DNA from: Pseudomonas hefeiensis
GTDB lineage: Bacteria; Pseudomonadota; Gammaproteobacteria; Pseudomonadales; Pseudomonadaceae
DNA: 64,000 bases
Direction: 5' to 3'
NCBI RefSeq assembly: GCF_030687835.1
Contig: NZ_CP117449.1
Location: 1,240,001 to 1,304,000 of the forward strand
The notes beneath the pieces are model-generated. The model worked only from the letters and a program-made list of their open reading frames with translations. It was not told where the DNA came from and did not search any database. Position 1 is the stretch's first letter; each line of letters starts with the position of its first letter. The translations under genes were made by a program, and so were the position numbers. This document shows, in pieces, positions 44,549-52,908 of the stretch.

Positions 44549-45007
44549 TCAAAGCCATTCAGCGTTCCATAGGGGGTAATCGCCGATTCGATCCACCAGT
44601 CCTGCACGAAGTGGATTGGCAATGATGTAGCGGGCGAAGGGCAGCAGGTCTTCGTTGTCGCGGATCGCACGGTCGTGGAAGCCGTTTTGCCAGAGAGGGC
44701 CACAAGTCCCGGTCTTGCTGTTCACGCTATGGGTGCATCGAGCTTTCGTAGCACCGATGACCCGGCTTAGTTGGTTATCGATGAGTTGCAGCAGCCAATG
44801 GAAATGATCCGGCATGACCACCCAGGCCAAGGACTTTACCTGGCCTGAATCATTCGCGCGCTTGAGTTCGGCGACCAACAGTCTTCCAACTTTCCAGTCG
44901 GCAAAAACCGGCCGCCGACGATGAATAACCGCAGTCACCAGATAGGCTCGTCCATGCTCCGAATAACGTCCTCGACGCAGTAGGTGGGAATTGGGTCGTG
45001 GATGCAT
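44549..45007 (-). CDS. REP-associated tyrosine transposase (RAYT)
   Basis: A 152-residue Y1-type (IS200/IS605-like) transposase of the RAYT group. HUH-type motif MPDHFH has His68 and His70; the catalytic Tyr is probably Tyr127 in PFARYIIANPLRAGLV. RAYT proteins cut and join single-stranded DNA at REP hairpins and mobilise REPINs. Matching REPINs stand on both sides (44425-44535, 45110-45240), and a related one lies at 28444, so this is very probably the cognate enzyme for that family. The gene looks intact. Confidence 0.93.
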   Translation of the reverse strand: MHPRPNSHLLRRGRYSEHGRAYLVTAVIHRRRPVFADWKVGRLLVAELKRANDSGQVKSLAWVVMPDHFHWLLQLIDNQLSRVIGATKARCTHSVNSKTGTCGPLWQNGFHDRAIRDNEDLLPFARYIIANPLRAGLVDRIGDYPLWNAEWL

Positions 45008-45109
45008 TCCTTGCTTCCTTTGATAGAGGGGGTGAATGCAGCTTAGTCATGGCGCCGTCGTTTCGAAGCTGAAACGTCCGAACGAATATTCCGAAACTTT
45101 CGTAGTCCC

Positions 45110-45240
45110 TGTGGCGAGGGGATTTATCCCCGTTGGGCTGCGCAGCAGCCCTTCTGAGAAGCATCCTCAATCTCCCAGACAATGCTCATGACCTTTTGCG
45201 CCTGCTGCGCAGTCGAGCGGGGATAAATCCCCTCGCCACA
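45110..45240. repeat. RAYT-linked REPIN, right copy
   Basis: A 131-bp unit with the same outer arms as the left copy and in the same orientation; inner arms GGGCTGCGCAGCAG and CTGCTGCGCAGTCG. The spacer differs from the left copy. Confidence 0.92.
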
Positions 45241-45379
45241 AGGGGCAGCGGTGCCCAAGAACCCTGCGCTAGAGCCATCGACATGTCCCTAGGCATGACG
45301 CTGCACCATCGCTGTGCAATACTCGGCGCCGTTTTATAAATTGGCTGTAATCCCAGGTAATACATCTCCATAAGGACGT

Positions 45380-45574
45380 ATGTTGATGATGTTTATCCCT
45401 GATTTTTCCTGGTTTTACAGTGAAACTTTCTGCCTCTGGCTTTTTATACTGCACGGCCCGCTGATCCTGCGGCTTTTGTTCTACAGGACGGTCTGTCCAC
45501 AAAACAGACCGGTTTCGGCAAGGTGGCAGGCCTATCGGCTTGCGGCTTTGGAGACTCGGTGGTCAATCCAATAA
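45380..45574 (+). CDS. Possible leader ORF upstream of the permease
   Basis: A 64-codon frame starting MLMMFIPDFSWFYSETF, with AAGGA at 45372-45376 at good distance. It is very rich in Phe, Leu, Tyr and Trp over its first 35 residues, then turns to ordinary composition. It ends 20 bp before the permease ATG. It could be a small membrane peptide or a leader peptide controlling the permease. No family is recognised. Confidence 0.4.
   Translation: MLMMFIPDFSWFYSETFCLWLFILHGPLILRLLFYRTVCPQNRPVSARWQAYRLAALETRWSIQ
45489..45511 (+). promoter_or_regulatory. Hairpin within the permease leader
   Basis: CGGTCTGT / ACAGACCG is a perfect 8-bp stem with a 7-nt loop, followed by GTTTCGG. The T run is too short for a strong terminator. 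It overlaps the leader ORF, which makes translation-dependent control conceivable. Confidence 0.35.
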
Positions 45575-45594
45575 CAAAACGAGGTTGTATCCCT

Positions 45595-47016
45595 ATGCCT
45601 GTCGGCAATCATCTGCCCCATGGCGAGACCGCTCAGGGTGGTCCGCTCAAACGTGAACTCGGCGAGCGGCATATCCGCTTGATGGCGCTCGGCGCCTGCA
45701 TCGGTGTCGGGCTGTTTCTCGGCTCGGCCAAGGCCATTGAAATGGCCGGCCCGGCGATCATGTTGTCCTACATCATTGGCGGCCTGGCGATCCTGGTGAT
45801 CATGCGCGCGCTCGGTGAGATGGCCGTGCACAACCCGGTGGCCGGTTCGTTCAGTCGTTATGCCCAGGACTACCTCGGGCCGCTGGCGGGCTTCCTGACC
45901 GGCTGGAATTACTGGTTCCTGTGGCTGGTCACCTGCGTGGCGGAAATCACCGCGGTGGCGGTGTACATGGGCATCTGGTTCCCCGATGTGCCCCGCTGGA
46001 TCTGGGCCCTGGCGGCGCTGATCAGCATGGGCTCGATCAATCTGATCGCGGTCAAGGCTTTCGGTGAATTCGAATTCTGGTTCGCCCTGATCAAGATCGT
46101 GACCATCATTGCCATGGTCATCGGCGGCGTCGGCATCATCGCCTTCGGGTTCGGCAACGACGGCGTGGCCCTGGGCATTTCCAACCTCTGGGCGCACGGC
46201 GGTTTCATGCCCAACGGCATGCAGGGTGTGCTGATGTCCCTGCAAATGGTGATGTTCGCCTACCTGGGCGTGGAGATGATCGGTCTGACCGCCGGTGAGG
46301 CGAAGAACCCGCAGAAAACCATTCCCAACGCCATCGGTTCGGTGTTCTGGCGGATCCTGCTGTTCTACGTCGGTGCGTTGTTCGTGATCCTGTCGATCTA
46401 CCCCTGGAACGAGATCGGCACCCAGGGCAGCCCGTTCGTGATGACCTTCGAGCGCCTGGGTATCAAGACTGCCGCCGGCATCATCAACTTCGTGGTGATT
46501 ACCGCGGCGCTGTCGTCCTGCAACGGCGGCATCTTCAGCACCGGGCGGATGCTCTACAGCCTGGCGCAGAACGGCCAGGCCCCGGCCGGTTTTGCCACCA
46601 CCTCGGCGAACGGCGTGCCGCGTCGCGCGTTGCTACTGTCTATCGCCGCGCTGCTGCTGGGGGTGCTGCTCAACTACCTGGTGCCGGAGAAAGTCTTCGT
46701 CTGGGTGACCTCCATCGCTACCTTCGGCGCGATCTGGACCTGGGTGATGATCCTGCTGGCCCAGCTCAGATTCCGCAAAGGCCTGAGCGCTTCAGAGCGT
46801 GCGGCGCTCAAGTATCGCATGTGGCTGTACCCGGTCAGTTCGTACCTGGCGTTGGCATTTCTGGTGCTGGTGGTGGGCCTGATGGCGTACTTCCCGGATA
46901 CCCGCGTGGCCCTGTATGTGGGCCCGGCGTTCCTGGTGCTGCTGACGGTGTTGTTTTATACCTTCAAGTTGCAGCCCACGGGTGATGTTCAGGGCTCGAT
47001 GGATACCGCTTCATAA
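45595..47016 (+). CDS. Amino-acid permease, APC family, ProY-like
   Basis: A 473-residue inner-membrane transporter with 12 predicted helices. The AAP-family start LKRELGERHIRLMALGACIGVGLFLGSA is clear. It follows E. coli ProY closely in several blocks, for example GGLAILVIMRALGEMAVHNP, YAQDYLGPLAGFLTGW and LSIYPWNEIGTQGSPFV. The substrate is therefore a neutral amino acid, possibly proline, but not proven. Start at ATG 45595 with GAGG at 45581-45584; the longer frame from 45523 has no ribosome site. Its terminator appears to be interrupted by the element at 47057-47788. Confidence 0.9.
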   Translation: MPVGNHLPHGETAQGGPLKRELGERHIRLMALGACIGVGLFLGSAKAIEMAGPAIMLSYIIGGLAILVIMRALGEMAVHNPVAGSFSRYAQDYLGPLAGFLTGWNYWFLWLVTCVAEITAVAVYMGIWFPDVPRWIWALAALISMGSINLIAVKAFGEFEFWFALIKIVTIIAMVIGGVGIIAFGFGNDGVALGISNLWAHGGFMPNGMQGVLMSLQMVMFAYLGVEMIGLTAGEAKNPQKTIPNAIGSVFWRILLFYVGALFVILSIYPWNEIGTQGSPFVMTFERLGIKTAAGIINFVVITAALSSCNGGIFSTGRMLYSLAQNGQAPAGFATTSANGVPRRALLLSIAALLLGVLLNYLVPEKVFVWVTSIATFGAIWTWVMILLAQLRFRKGLSASERAALKYRMWLYPVSSYLALAFLVLVVGLMAYFPDTRVALYVGPAFLVLLTVLFYTFKLQPTGDVQGSMDTAS

Positions 47017-47033
47017 ACTGCCGGCAATAAAAC

Positions 47034-47056
47034 GAAAAGCCCCGGTCGGATGATCG
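47034..47056 (+). terminator. Left half of the interrupted permease terminator
   Basis: AAAAGCCCC GGTCGGATGATCG stands just after the permease. Its missing right half, GGGGC and a T run, is found at 47801-47812 beyond a 732-bp segment. Joined, they form a complete Rho-independent terminator. Confidence 0.75.
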
Positions 47057-47142
47057 TAATGCTGTTCACTTAAGGAAATGGCGCTTTCTGAGGGAGAGTC
47101 GTTTTCTTTTGGGGTGGGTTGGACTGGATTGGATTGGATTGG

Positions 47143-47358
47143 GTACATATCCGTTGCTGCGGTAACGGCAACTTAAGGTTTCGCCCTGACGGCGAGTCAC
47201 TTTTGGAAGAGCCGGGAGCCGGACCTGCCAAAAGTAACCAAAAGCGCTTTGCCCCACCACTTGGCACCTCGCCTAGGCTCGGTGTGCCCGAGATCAACGT
47301 CCACCTCGAGGCGGCCTGAGAGCCGACCTGGTTCTCCCGGTCATACACCCATCAGAAC
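47143..47358 (+). repeat. Long dispersed intergenic repeat, copy 2
   Basis: A 216-bp sequence from TACATATCCGTTGCTGCGG to CACCCATCAGAAC, homologous to 19762-19990. As in copy 1, a REPIN follows immediately. Just before it is a small tandem repeat of GGATT at 47127-47141. Confidence 0.85.
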
Positions 47359-47449
47359 TGTGGGAGCAAAGCTTGCTCGCGATGGCGGTGGCTCAGTCAC
47401 ATGGATGTTGGGTTTGCTGGCCTTATCGCGAGCAAGCTTTGCTCCCACA
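47359..47449. repeat. REPIN, GTGGGAGC family
   Basis: A 91-bp unit in the centre of the large palindrome. Its spacer matches that of the REPIN at 20128-20216. Confidence 0.9.
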
Positions 47450-47523
47450 GGTGATCTTGGGTGTGCATGAGTTCTGTGTTCACTGCGGCCCTTCGCGGCG
47501 GGCCCACGGAGCAATGCCTTCGT

Positions 47524-47674
47524 TCGGGCACACCGAGCCTAGGCGAGGTGCCAAGTGGTGGGGCATGAGCGCTTTGGTTACTTTCGCCTGGGCCGGCTTC
47601 CGGATTTTCGAAAGTGACCCGCCGTCAGGGCGGAACCCTAAGCAGCCGTTACCGCAGCAACGGATATGCACACT
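47524..47674 (-). repeat. Long dispersed intergenic repeat, copy 3 (inverted, partial)
   Basis: The reverse complement of the first 150 bp of copies 1 and 2, from CGGGCACACCGAGCCTAGG to CAACGGATATGCAC. It pairs with copy 2 across about 230 bp. Confidence 0.85.
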
Positions 47675-47731
47675 ACCCGTCTGGAAAAAGGCGAGTAGAT
47701 TTTTCAAAAAAAACGAAAAACAAAAAACAAA

Positions 47732-47770
47732 AAAACGGCGCTTTTCATTGCTGAAACAAGCGCCGTTTTT
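47732..47770. terminator. Terminator-like hairpin inside the element
   Basis: ACGGCGCTT / AAGCGCCGT with flanking A and T runs forms a strong two-way intrinsic terminator 18 bp from the right end of the element. It could replace the terminator that the insertion broke. Confidence 0.8.
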
Positions 47771-47869
47771 CCTAAGTGAACAGCATTGCGGTCGGATGAT
47801 CGGGGCTTTTTTTCGCAAGGGGATATCCCCTGTACCAGTGGATATCCTTTCTGGTACCTGATGTGCCCG

Positions 47870-49489
47870 TCAAGCGGCGGCGACGTCCTGCGGCTCAAAA
47901 CTGTCCGCCCGCGCCATCTGCCACATCCGCGAATAAAACTCCCCATTGACCTCACCGGTCAGCAATTCCCCTGGTTTCAAGAACACATGCAACTGGGAAA
48001 ACAGCTTGATTTCCGTGGCGGACATGCGTCGTACCAGATGTTTGGGTTGCAGTTGCGAAGGATGGTCGAGGCCGGCGGCGGCGAGCATTTCGGCCAAGGC
48101 CTTGAGGGTGTTGCGGTGGAAGTTGTAGACCCGCTGCGCTTTGTCCGGCACGACCAGGGCGCGTTGGCGCAAGGTGTCCTGGGTGGCGACGCCGGTAGGG
48201 CATTTGTTGGTATGACAGCTTTGGGACTGGATGCAGCCGATCGCGAACATGAAGCCCCGCGCGGCGTTGGCCCAGTCGGCACCGATGGCCAGTACGCTGG
48301 CGATGTCGAAGGCGCTGACGATTTTACCGCTGGCGCCGAGCTTGATCTTGTCCCGCAGGTTCAGGCCCACCAGGGTGTTGTGGACAAACAGCAGGCCCTC
48401 GCGCAATGGCACGCCAATGTGGTCGGTGAACTCCACCGGCGCTGCACCTGTACCGCCTTCCTTGCCGTCCACCACGATGAAGTCGGGCAAAATTCCGGTT
48501 TCCAGCATGGCCTTGGCAATGCCCATGAACTCCCAGGGGTGGCCCAGGCAGAACTTGAAACCCACTGGTTTGCCACCGGACAGTTCACGCAGTTGCTGGA
48601 CGAATTGCATCAGTTCGATCGGTGTGGAGAAAGCACTGTGGCGTGACGGTGAAACGCAGTCCTCGCCCATGAGGATGCCACGGGTTTCGGCGATTTCCCG
48701 GGTGACCTTGTGCTTGGGCAGAATTCCGCCATGGCCGGGTTTGGCGCCCTGGCTCATCTTGATTTCAATCATCCGCACCTGCGGATTCTGCGCTTGGGCG
48801 GCGAAGCGCTCAGGGTCGAAGCGACCTTCACGGGTGCGACAACCGAAATAGCCGCTGCCCAGTTCCCAGGTCAGGTCGCCGCCGTTTTCACGGTGATAGG
48901 GGCTGATGCTGCCTTCGCCCGTGTCGTGGGCGAAATTGCCGAGCTTGGCGCCCTGGTTCAACGCCCGAATGGCGTTGGCGCTCAGGGAGCCGAAGCTCAT
49001 GGCGGAGATGTTGAACACCGATGCTGAATACGGTTGGGTGCATTGCGGTCCGCCGACCATCACGCGAAAACCGCTGGGGTCGCTCAACGGAGCCGGGCGC
49101 ATGGAATGCCCGATGAATTCGAAACCGGTCTGATAAACGTCGATCAGGGTGCCGAACGGTTTGTCGGCGCTTTCGTTCTTGGCCCGGGAGTACACCAGGG
49201 AACGCTGTGCGCGCGAGAAGGGCAGGGCGTCGCTGTCGGATTCGAGCAGGTACTGACGAATTTCCGGGCGGATGCCTTCGACCAGATAGCGGATATTGCC
49301 CAGGATCGGGTAGTTGCGACGCACGGCATGGCGGTTCTGCAGCAGGTCGAACAGTCCCAGCAGACTTAACAGCCCCGTTACCAGTGTGATCGGCCAGAGC
49401 CAGTCGTGGTTCAGGAACGGCAAGCTGGCGAGGGTGAACACCACACAGCCGGCAAAGAAGGCGTAACGACTCAGCAAAGACAGACTCAT
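47870..49489 (-). CDS. FMN-binding glutamate-synthase-like protein
   Basis: A 539-residue protein starting MSLSLLSRYAFFAGCVV with AAGGAAA just upstream. Two N-terminal membrane helices (about residues 8-55) are followed by a domain homologous to the FMN/Fe-S part of glutamate synthase: YSASVFNISAMSFGSLSANA, GAKPGHGGILPKHKV, VDGKEGGTGAAPVEF, and the cluster CIQSQSCHTNKCPTGVATQD with three Cys for an iron-sulphur centre. The amidotransferase domain is absent, so it is not a complete GOGAT. The reaction is unknown; similar membrane-anchored proteins are widespread. Confidence 0.9.
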   Translation of the reverse strand: MSLSLLSRYAFFAGCVVFTLASLPFLNHDWLWPITLVTGLLSLLGLFDLLQNRHAVRRNYPILGNIRYLVEGIRPEIRQYLLESDSDALPFSRAQRSLVYSRAKNESADKPFGTLIDVYQTGFEFIGHSMRPAPLSDPSGFRVMVGGPQCTQPYSASVFNISAMSFGSLSANAIRALNQGAKLGNFAHDTGEGSISPYHRENGGDLTWELGSGYFGCRTREGRFDPERFAAQAQNPQVRMIEIKMSQGAKPGHGGILPKHKVTREIAETRGILMGEDCVSPSRHSAFSTPIELMQFVQQLRELSGGKPVGFKFCLGHPWEFMGIAKAMLETGILPDFIVVDGKEGGTGAAPVEFTDHIGVPLREGLLFVHNTLVGLNLRDKIKLGASGKIVSAFDIASVLAIGADWANAARGFMFAIGCIQSQSCHTNKCPTGVATQDTLRQRALVVPDKAQRVYNFHRNTLKALAEMLAAAGLDHPSQLQPKHLVRRMSATEIKLFSQLHVFLKPGELLTGEVNGEFYSRMWQMARADSFEPQDVAAA

Positions 49490-49578
49490 GCGGTTTCCTT
49501 GGGTTTGAGCGTTGGGTGGGGACGGGGCATTCTGCGCTGGCAGCGAAACGGCGGGCAACTGTGGCAAGGGAGTTTATC

Positions 49579-49693
49579 TGTGGCGAGGGGATTTATCCCT
49601 CGCCTGGGTGGGAGCAAAGCTTGCTCGCGAAACAGGCGCCTCGGTTTCTGAAAGACCGCATTGCCTCCATCGCGGGCAAGCCTTGCTCCAACA
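49579..49693. repeat. Mixed REP cluster
   Basis: A half unit of the GTGGCGAGGGGATTTATCCC type at 49579-49604 is joined to a diverged GTGGGAGC-type REPIN at 49608-49693, between the GOGAT-like gene and the kinase gene. Confidence 0.75.
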
Positions 49694-49703
49694 CAGCGCC
49701 GTC

Positions 49704-51110
49704 TTAGCTTGCCTGTTTCATCTGCCGCACCGGCAACTCCACGCGGAAGGTGGTCCCCACGCCGACCTCGCTGCGCACTGTGATCTCGCCGTGGTGTTTT
49801 TTCACGATGCCGTAGGACAGTGACAGCCCCAACCCGGTGCCCTGGCCGACGGGTTTGGTGGTGAAGAACGGGTCGAAGATTTTTTGCAGTGTCTCAGGCG
49901 GCATGCCCGAGCCGGTATCGGCGACTTCGATCCATACGGTTTCGTCCTGCACGCCGTTGCGCAGGGTGATGGTGCCACGCTCGGGGCCGATGGCCTGGGC
50001 GGCGTTGACGATCAGGTTCATGATCACCTGGTTGATCTGCGACGGCAGGCATTCGACTTCCGGCAACGGGCTGTATTGCTTGACCACGTCGGCCTTGTAC
50101 TTGATTTCATTGGCGACGATGTTCAGCGTCGAATCCAGGCCTTGTTGCAAATTGGCCATCTGCCATTCCTGGTTGGAGTCGACCCGGGAGAAGTCCTTGA
50201 GGTCCTTGACGATCTGCCCGACCCGGCTGATGCCGTCCTTGGACTCTTTGATCAGCAATGGAATGTCCTCGACGAGGAAGTCCAGCTCCACCTGCTCGCG
50301 CAGCTTCCTCAGATTGACCACCAGTTCCGGTGAGGCGATGGCCTGCTCGGCACTGTCATAGGCCTGGAGCATTTCCTGGAGTTTGCCAAAGTAGCCATCC
50401 AGGGCCCCCAGATTGGAAGAAATGAAACCGATCGGGTTGTTGATTTCGTGAGCGACCCCGGCCGCCAACTGGCCCAGCGAGGCGAGTTTTTCCGATTGGA
50501 CCAACTGGCTTTCCAGCATCTTGCGTTCGTCGATTTCCATCTGCAGCAAAGAGCTGGCCTGTTTGAATGCCTGGGTCCGCTGCTCCACCAGTTCCTCGAG
50601 CTTGCTCATCTGCAATTGCGCGCGGGAGGTCATTTCCCACTTGGTGGTCAGGGTGTTGGCCATTTGCTGGACTTCGATGTTGTCGAAGGGTTTTTTCAGG
50701 ATCAGCAGTCGGTCATGGCCATTGAGGCGGTCCAGCAGTTCGTCCCAGGAATAGTCCGAGTAGGCGGTGCAGACCACCACTTGCAACAGCGGGTCGTGCT
50801 TCCAGAGTTCCTCGATGGTTTTGGCGCCATCCCAGCCCTCGGGCATGCGCATGTCGACAAAGGCCAATGCATAAGGGCGCTCCGTGGTGAGCGCTTGTTG
50901 CAGTTTGCTCAGGCCTTCCTGGCCGCCGTAGGCCGAGTCGAGTTCGAATACGGTGCCGGCCGGTTTCGGTGCGTCGCCGAACAAGGCATTTTCCATGTCT
51001 TGCAGATCGGCATTGGCCTGATCCTCTGGAGTGAGGATCTTGCGGAAATCGTCATGGATGGCGGGTGTATCGTCGATCAACAGGATGCGGCGGTTGCTCA
51101 GACTATTCAT
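49704..51110 (-). CDS. Response-regulator/histidine-kinase hybrid (REC-HisKA-HATPase)
   Basis: A 468-residue cytoplasmic protein. N-terminal receiver domain starting [21 protein letters not shown], phospho-acceptor Asp86 in FVDMRMP, Lys140 in LKKPFD. A coiled-coil linker leads to the H-box with His221 in GVAHEINNP and an ATPase domain with DTGSGMPPE and GTGLGLSLS. It starts at ATG 51110 within the end of the preceding kinase gene (8-bp overlap), with AAGGTGAGC upstream. It is the last gene of the five-gene operon. Its receiver resembles those of the two GGDEF proteins, suggesting shared phospho-input. Confidence 0.93.
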   Translation of the reverse strand: MNSLSNRRILLIDDTPAIHDDFRKILTPEDQANADLQDMENALFGDAPKPAGTVFELDSAYGGQEGLSKLQQALTTERPYALAFVDMRMPEGWDGAKTIEELWKHDPLLQVVVCTAYSDYSWDELLDRLNGHDRLLILKKPFDNIEVQQMANTLTTKWEMTSRAQLQMSKLEELVEQRTQAFKQASSLLQMEIDERKMLESQLVQSEKLASLGQLAAGVAHEINNPIGFISSNLGALDGYFGKLQEMLQAYDSAEQAIASPELVVNLRKLREQVELDFLVEDIPLLIKESKDGISRVGQIVKDLKDFSRVDSNQEWQMANLQQGLDSTLNIVANEIKYKADVVKQYSPLPEVECLPSQINQVIMNLIVNAAQAIGPERGTITLRNGVQDETVWIEVADTGSGMPPETLQKIFDPFFTTKPVGQGTGLGLSLSYGIVKKHHGEITVRSEVGVGTTFRVELPVRQMKQAS

Positions 51111-52908
51111 GCTCACCTTCTGCGAGTTTCAAGGGCAGTTGTAACACGAACGTTGCTCCTGTGCCTGGTCCCTCGCTGTGAGCGGTGAGGTGGCCGTTCA
51201 TTTCGATGGCCGCGAGCGCGCAGCTGTGCAAACCGAACCCGTGACCTTCCTTACGGGTGGTAAAACCATGGGCGAAGATACGCGTCATGTTTTCCGCCGG
51301 GATGCCTTCGCCTTCATCCTTGACGCTGATCTGCAGGGTTTCGTCATTGATGACCGTGGCCTTGAGGGTCATGTTCCGGGCGTGGTTGGAAACCCCCGCC
51401 ATGGCGTATTTGGCGTTGCTGATCAGGTTGATCAGAATCAGCAGCAGGCGGTGCTTGTCGCCCAGAATCCGTGGCACGTTGCCGTATTCCTTGAGCACCG
51501 TCACGTGGTGGCGGGTCAGGGCGCCGGAGTTCATGCGCAGGGCGTCTTCAAGCAGTTCACTGACCACCAAAGGCTCCACCAGACAGTTGGCACCGGCATA
51601 GGATTGCTGGGTGGAGACGATATCCTTGATGTGGTCCACGCTCTTGCTCAACTGCGCCAGTTCGTCGGTAAGGCCTTGCTGTTCGAGCGCGATGGCCTCC
51701 ACCAGTTGGTTCAGATAACCGGGCAACAGCTTGCCTTTTTCGTCTTCGGTGAGGAAGTGCCCCAGGTCGTGGGGGTGTTCATTGATCAGTTGCATCGCCT
51801 TGCCCAGCCCGAGGGCCTTGCTGCCGCGCAGCTTACGGCTGATCAGGTCGGCGGAGATGTTCACGCTGTTGAGTACGTTGCCCACGTTGTGCAGCACGTT
51901 GGTGGCAATCTCGGCCATGCCGGCCTGGCGGGCGGTGTCCATCAGTTCGCTCTGGGTGTCCTTGAGCTGGCGGGTGCGTTCTTCGACCCTTAGTTCCAGC
52001 TCGTCGTTGGCGGTTTGCAGGGCGTTGTTGACCCGTTTGGTTTCGGCGAAGCTGCGCATCAGCCGGATCGCCAGCCAGATCAGGATCAACACCAGGAACG
52101 TGGCGAAAACCAGCAGAAGAATGTGGTTGCGCTGATGCTTGGCGGCAGCTTTCTCCTGGTCTTTGTCCAAAAGGTGGGTGATGGTGTCCAGCCGACCGGC
52201 CACGGGAACGGCCTCGATTCCCATCAATAAGTCATTGACCCTGGGTTGTTCGCGCAGGATCAGCGCGATGTGCCTGCTCAGGATATCGACGGACTTCTGG
52301 AGACCCTCCGGCAGACGCTCCTTGTTGACGTCCAGCCGGTTCAGGCCCAGCAGCACTTCGGCGGCTTGCTCACGGGTGGTCAGATGGGCGAACTCCATGG
52401 CGCTGAGCAACAGGTCGTAGGTGTCGATGGCAACGTTTTGCAGCTGTAGTTTGTCGGTGTCCGAAAGCCGGGCGAACTGGGCCTGGATGTCATCTTCGGC
52501 GGTAGGCAGGAAGGCGAGGGAATTGCGCAGTACCGCATTGTGGGATTTGAATTTTTCCACCAGACGGGTTTTTTCCTTCACCGCCTTGAGGTATTCGTCG
52601 CGCTCCAGTTCCCAGCTTGACGGTGCATGGCGACCCGGTTCCGCTTCGATGGCGTCAAGGCGCTGCCACAGACGCGCCATCTCATTGAGCGGCGAGACCA
52701 GGGGGTCGTAATTGTGGCTCAGGGCGATCCGGGATTTAAGCACTTCGTTGTCCCAGATGGCGTCCTGCTGTTTGAGCAGGCGGATCAGGTCCCGGGATTC
52801 AATGTACGAGGCGGCCTGCTGCGTACCTGACCGGATGTAGATGAACAGCAGGACCGACACCAGCAAGAGGCCGAGCAATGCCAGGCCGAGGCGACGCAGG
52901 ACGGTCAT
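51103..52908 (-). CDS. Membrane histidine kinase (DAHL-type sensor)
   Basis: A 601-residue inner-membrane sensor with helices at about residues 8-26 and 278-298. They bound a mostly helical periplasmic region of about 250 residues like the DAHL sensor class. After a coiled coil, the kinase part has His in NVLHNVGNVLNSV (a HisKA variant), then DEGEGIPAENM and GHGFGLHSC ATP-binding motifs. Start at 52908, overlapping the cytochrome gene by 4 bp. With no receiver of its own, it may phosphorylate the neighbouring REC proteins. Confidence 0.9.
   Translation of the reverse strand: MTVLRRLGLALLGLLLVSVLLFIYIRSGTQQAASYIESRDLIRLLKQQDAIWDNEVLKSRIALSHNYDPLVSPLNEMARLWQRLDAIEAEPGRHAPSSWELERDEYLKAVKEKTRLVEKFKSHNAVLRNSLAFLPTAEDDIQAQFARLSDTDKLQLQNVAIDTYDLLLSAMEFAHLTTREQAAEVLLGLNRLDVNKERLPEGLQKSVDILSRHIALILREQPRVNDLLMGIEAVPVAGRLDTITHLLDKDQEKAAAKHQRNHILLLVFATFLVLILIWLAIRLMRSFAETKRVNNALQTANDELELRVEERTRQLKDTQSELMDTARQAGMAEIATNVLHNVGNVLNSVNISADLISRKLRGSKALGLGKAMQLINEHPHDLGHFLTEDEKGKLLPGYLNQLVEAIALEQQGLTDELAQLSKSVDHIKDIVSTQQSYAGANCLVEPLVVSELLEDALRMNSGALTRHHVTVLKEYGNVPRILGDKHRLLLILINLISNAKYAMAGVSNHARNMTLKATVINDETLQISVKDEGEGIPAENMTRIFAHGFTTRKEGHGFGLHSCALAAIEMNGHLTAHSEGPGTGATFVLQLPLKLAEGEHE

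Larger units (their letters stand above)
45008..45594. other. Gap between RAYT and permease
   Basis: It holds the right-hand REPIN (45110-45240), a possible leader ORF (45380-45574) with good ribosome site, and a small hairpin (45489-45511). No other gene is supported. Confidence 0.5.
47043..47802. mobile_element. Putative non-autonomous insertion element with 14-bp target duplication
   Basis: The segment 47057-47788 (732 bp) is flanked by the 14-bp direct repeat CGGTCGGATGATCG (47043-47056 and 47789-47802). Its ends are inverted: TAATGCTGTTCACTTAAGG on the left, and the complement of CCTAAGTGAACAGCATTG on the right, with 15 identical bases. Removing it with one repeat copy rebuilds a perfect terminator. 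It has no transposase. Inside it carries long-repeat copy 2, a REPIN and inverted copy 3, so most of it is one large imperfect palindrome. The duplication length resembles that of IS4-type elements (10-13 bp), which is only suggestive. Confidence 0.75.

Noticed and set aside
47373..47861. 162-codon frame across the repeat element
   Set aside because: It translates repeat sequence and the terminator A-tract; no ribosome site and no family resemblance.
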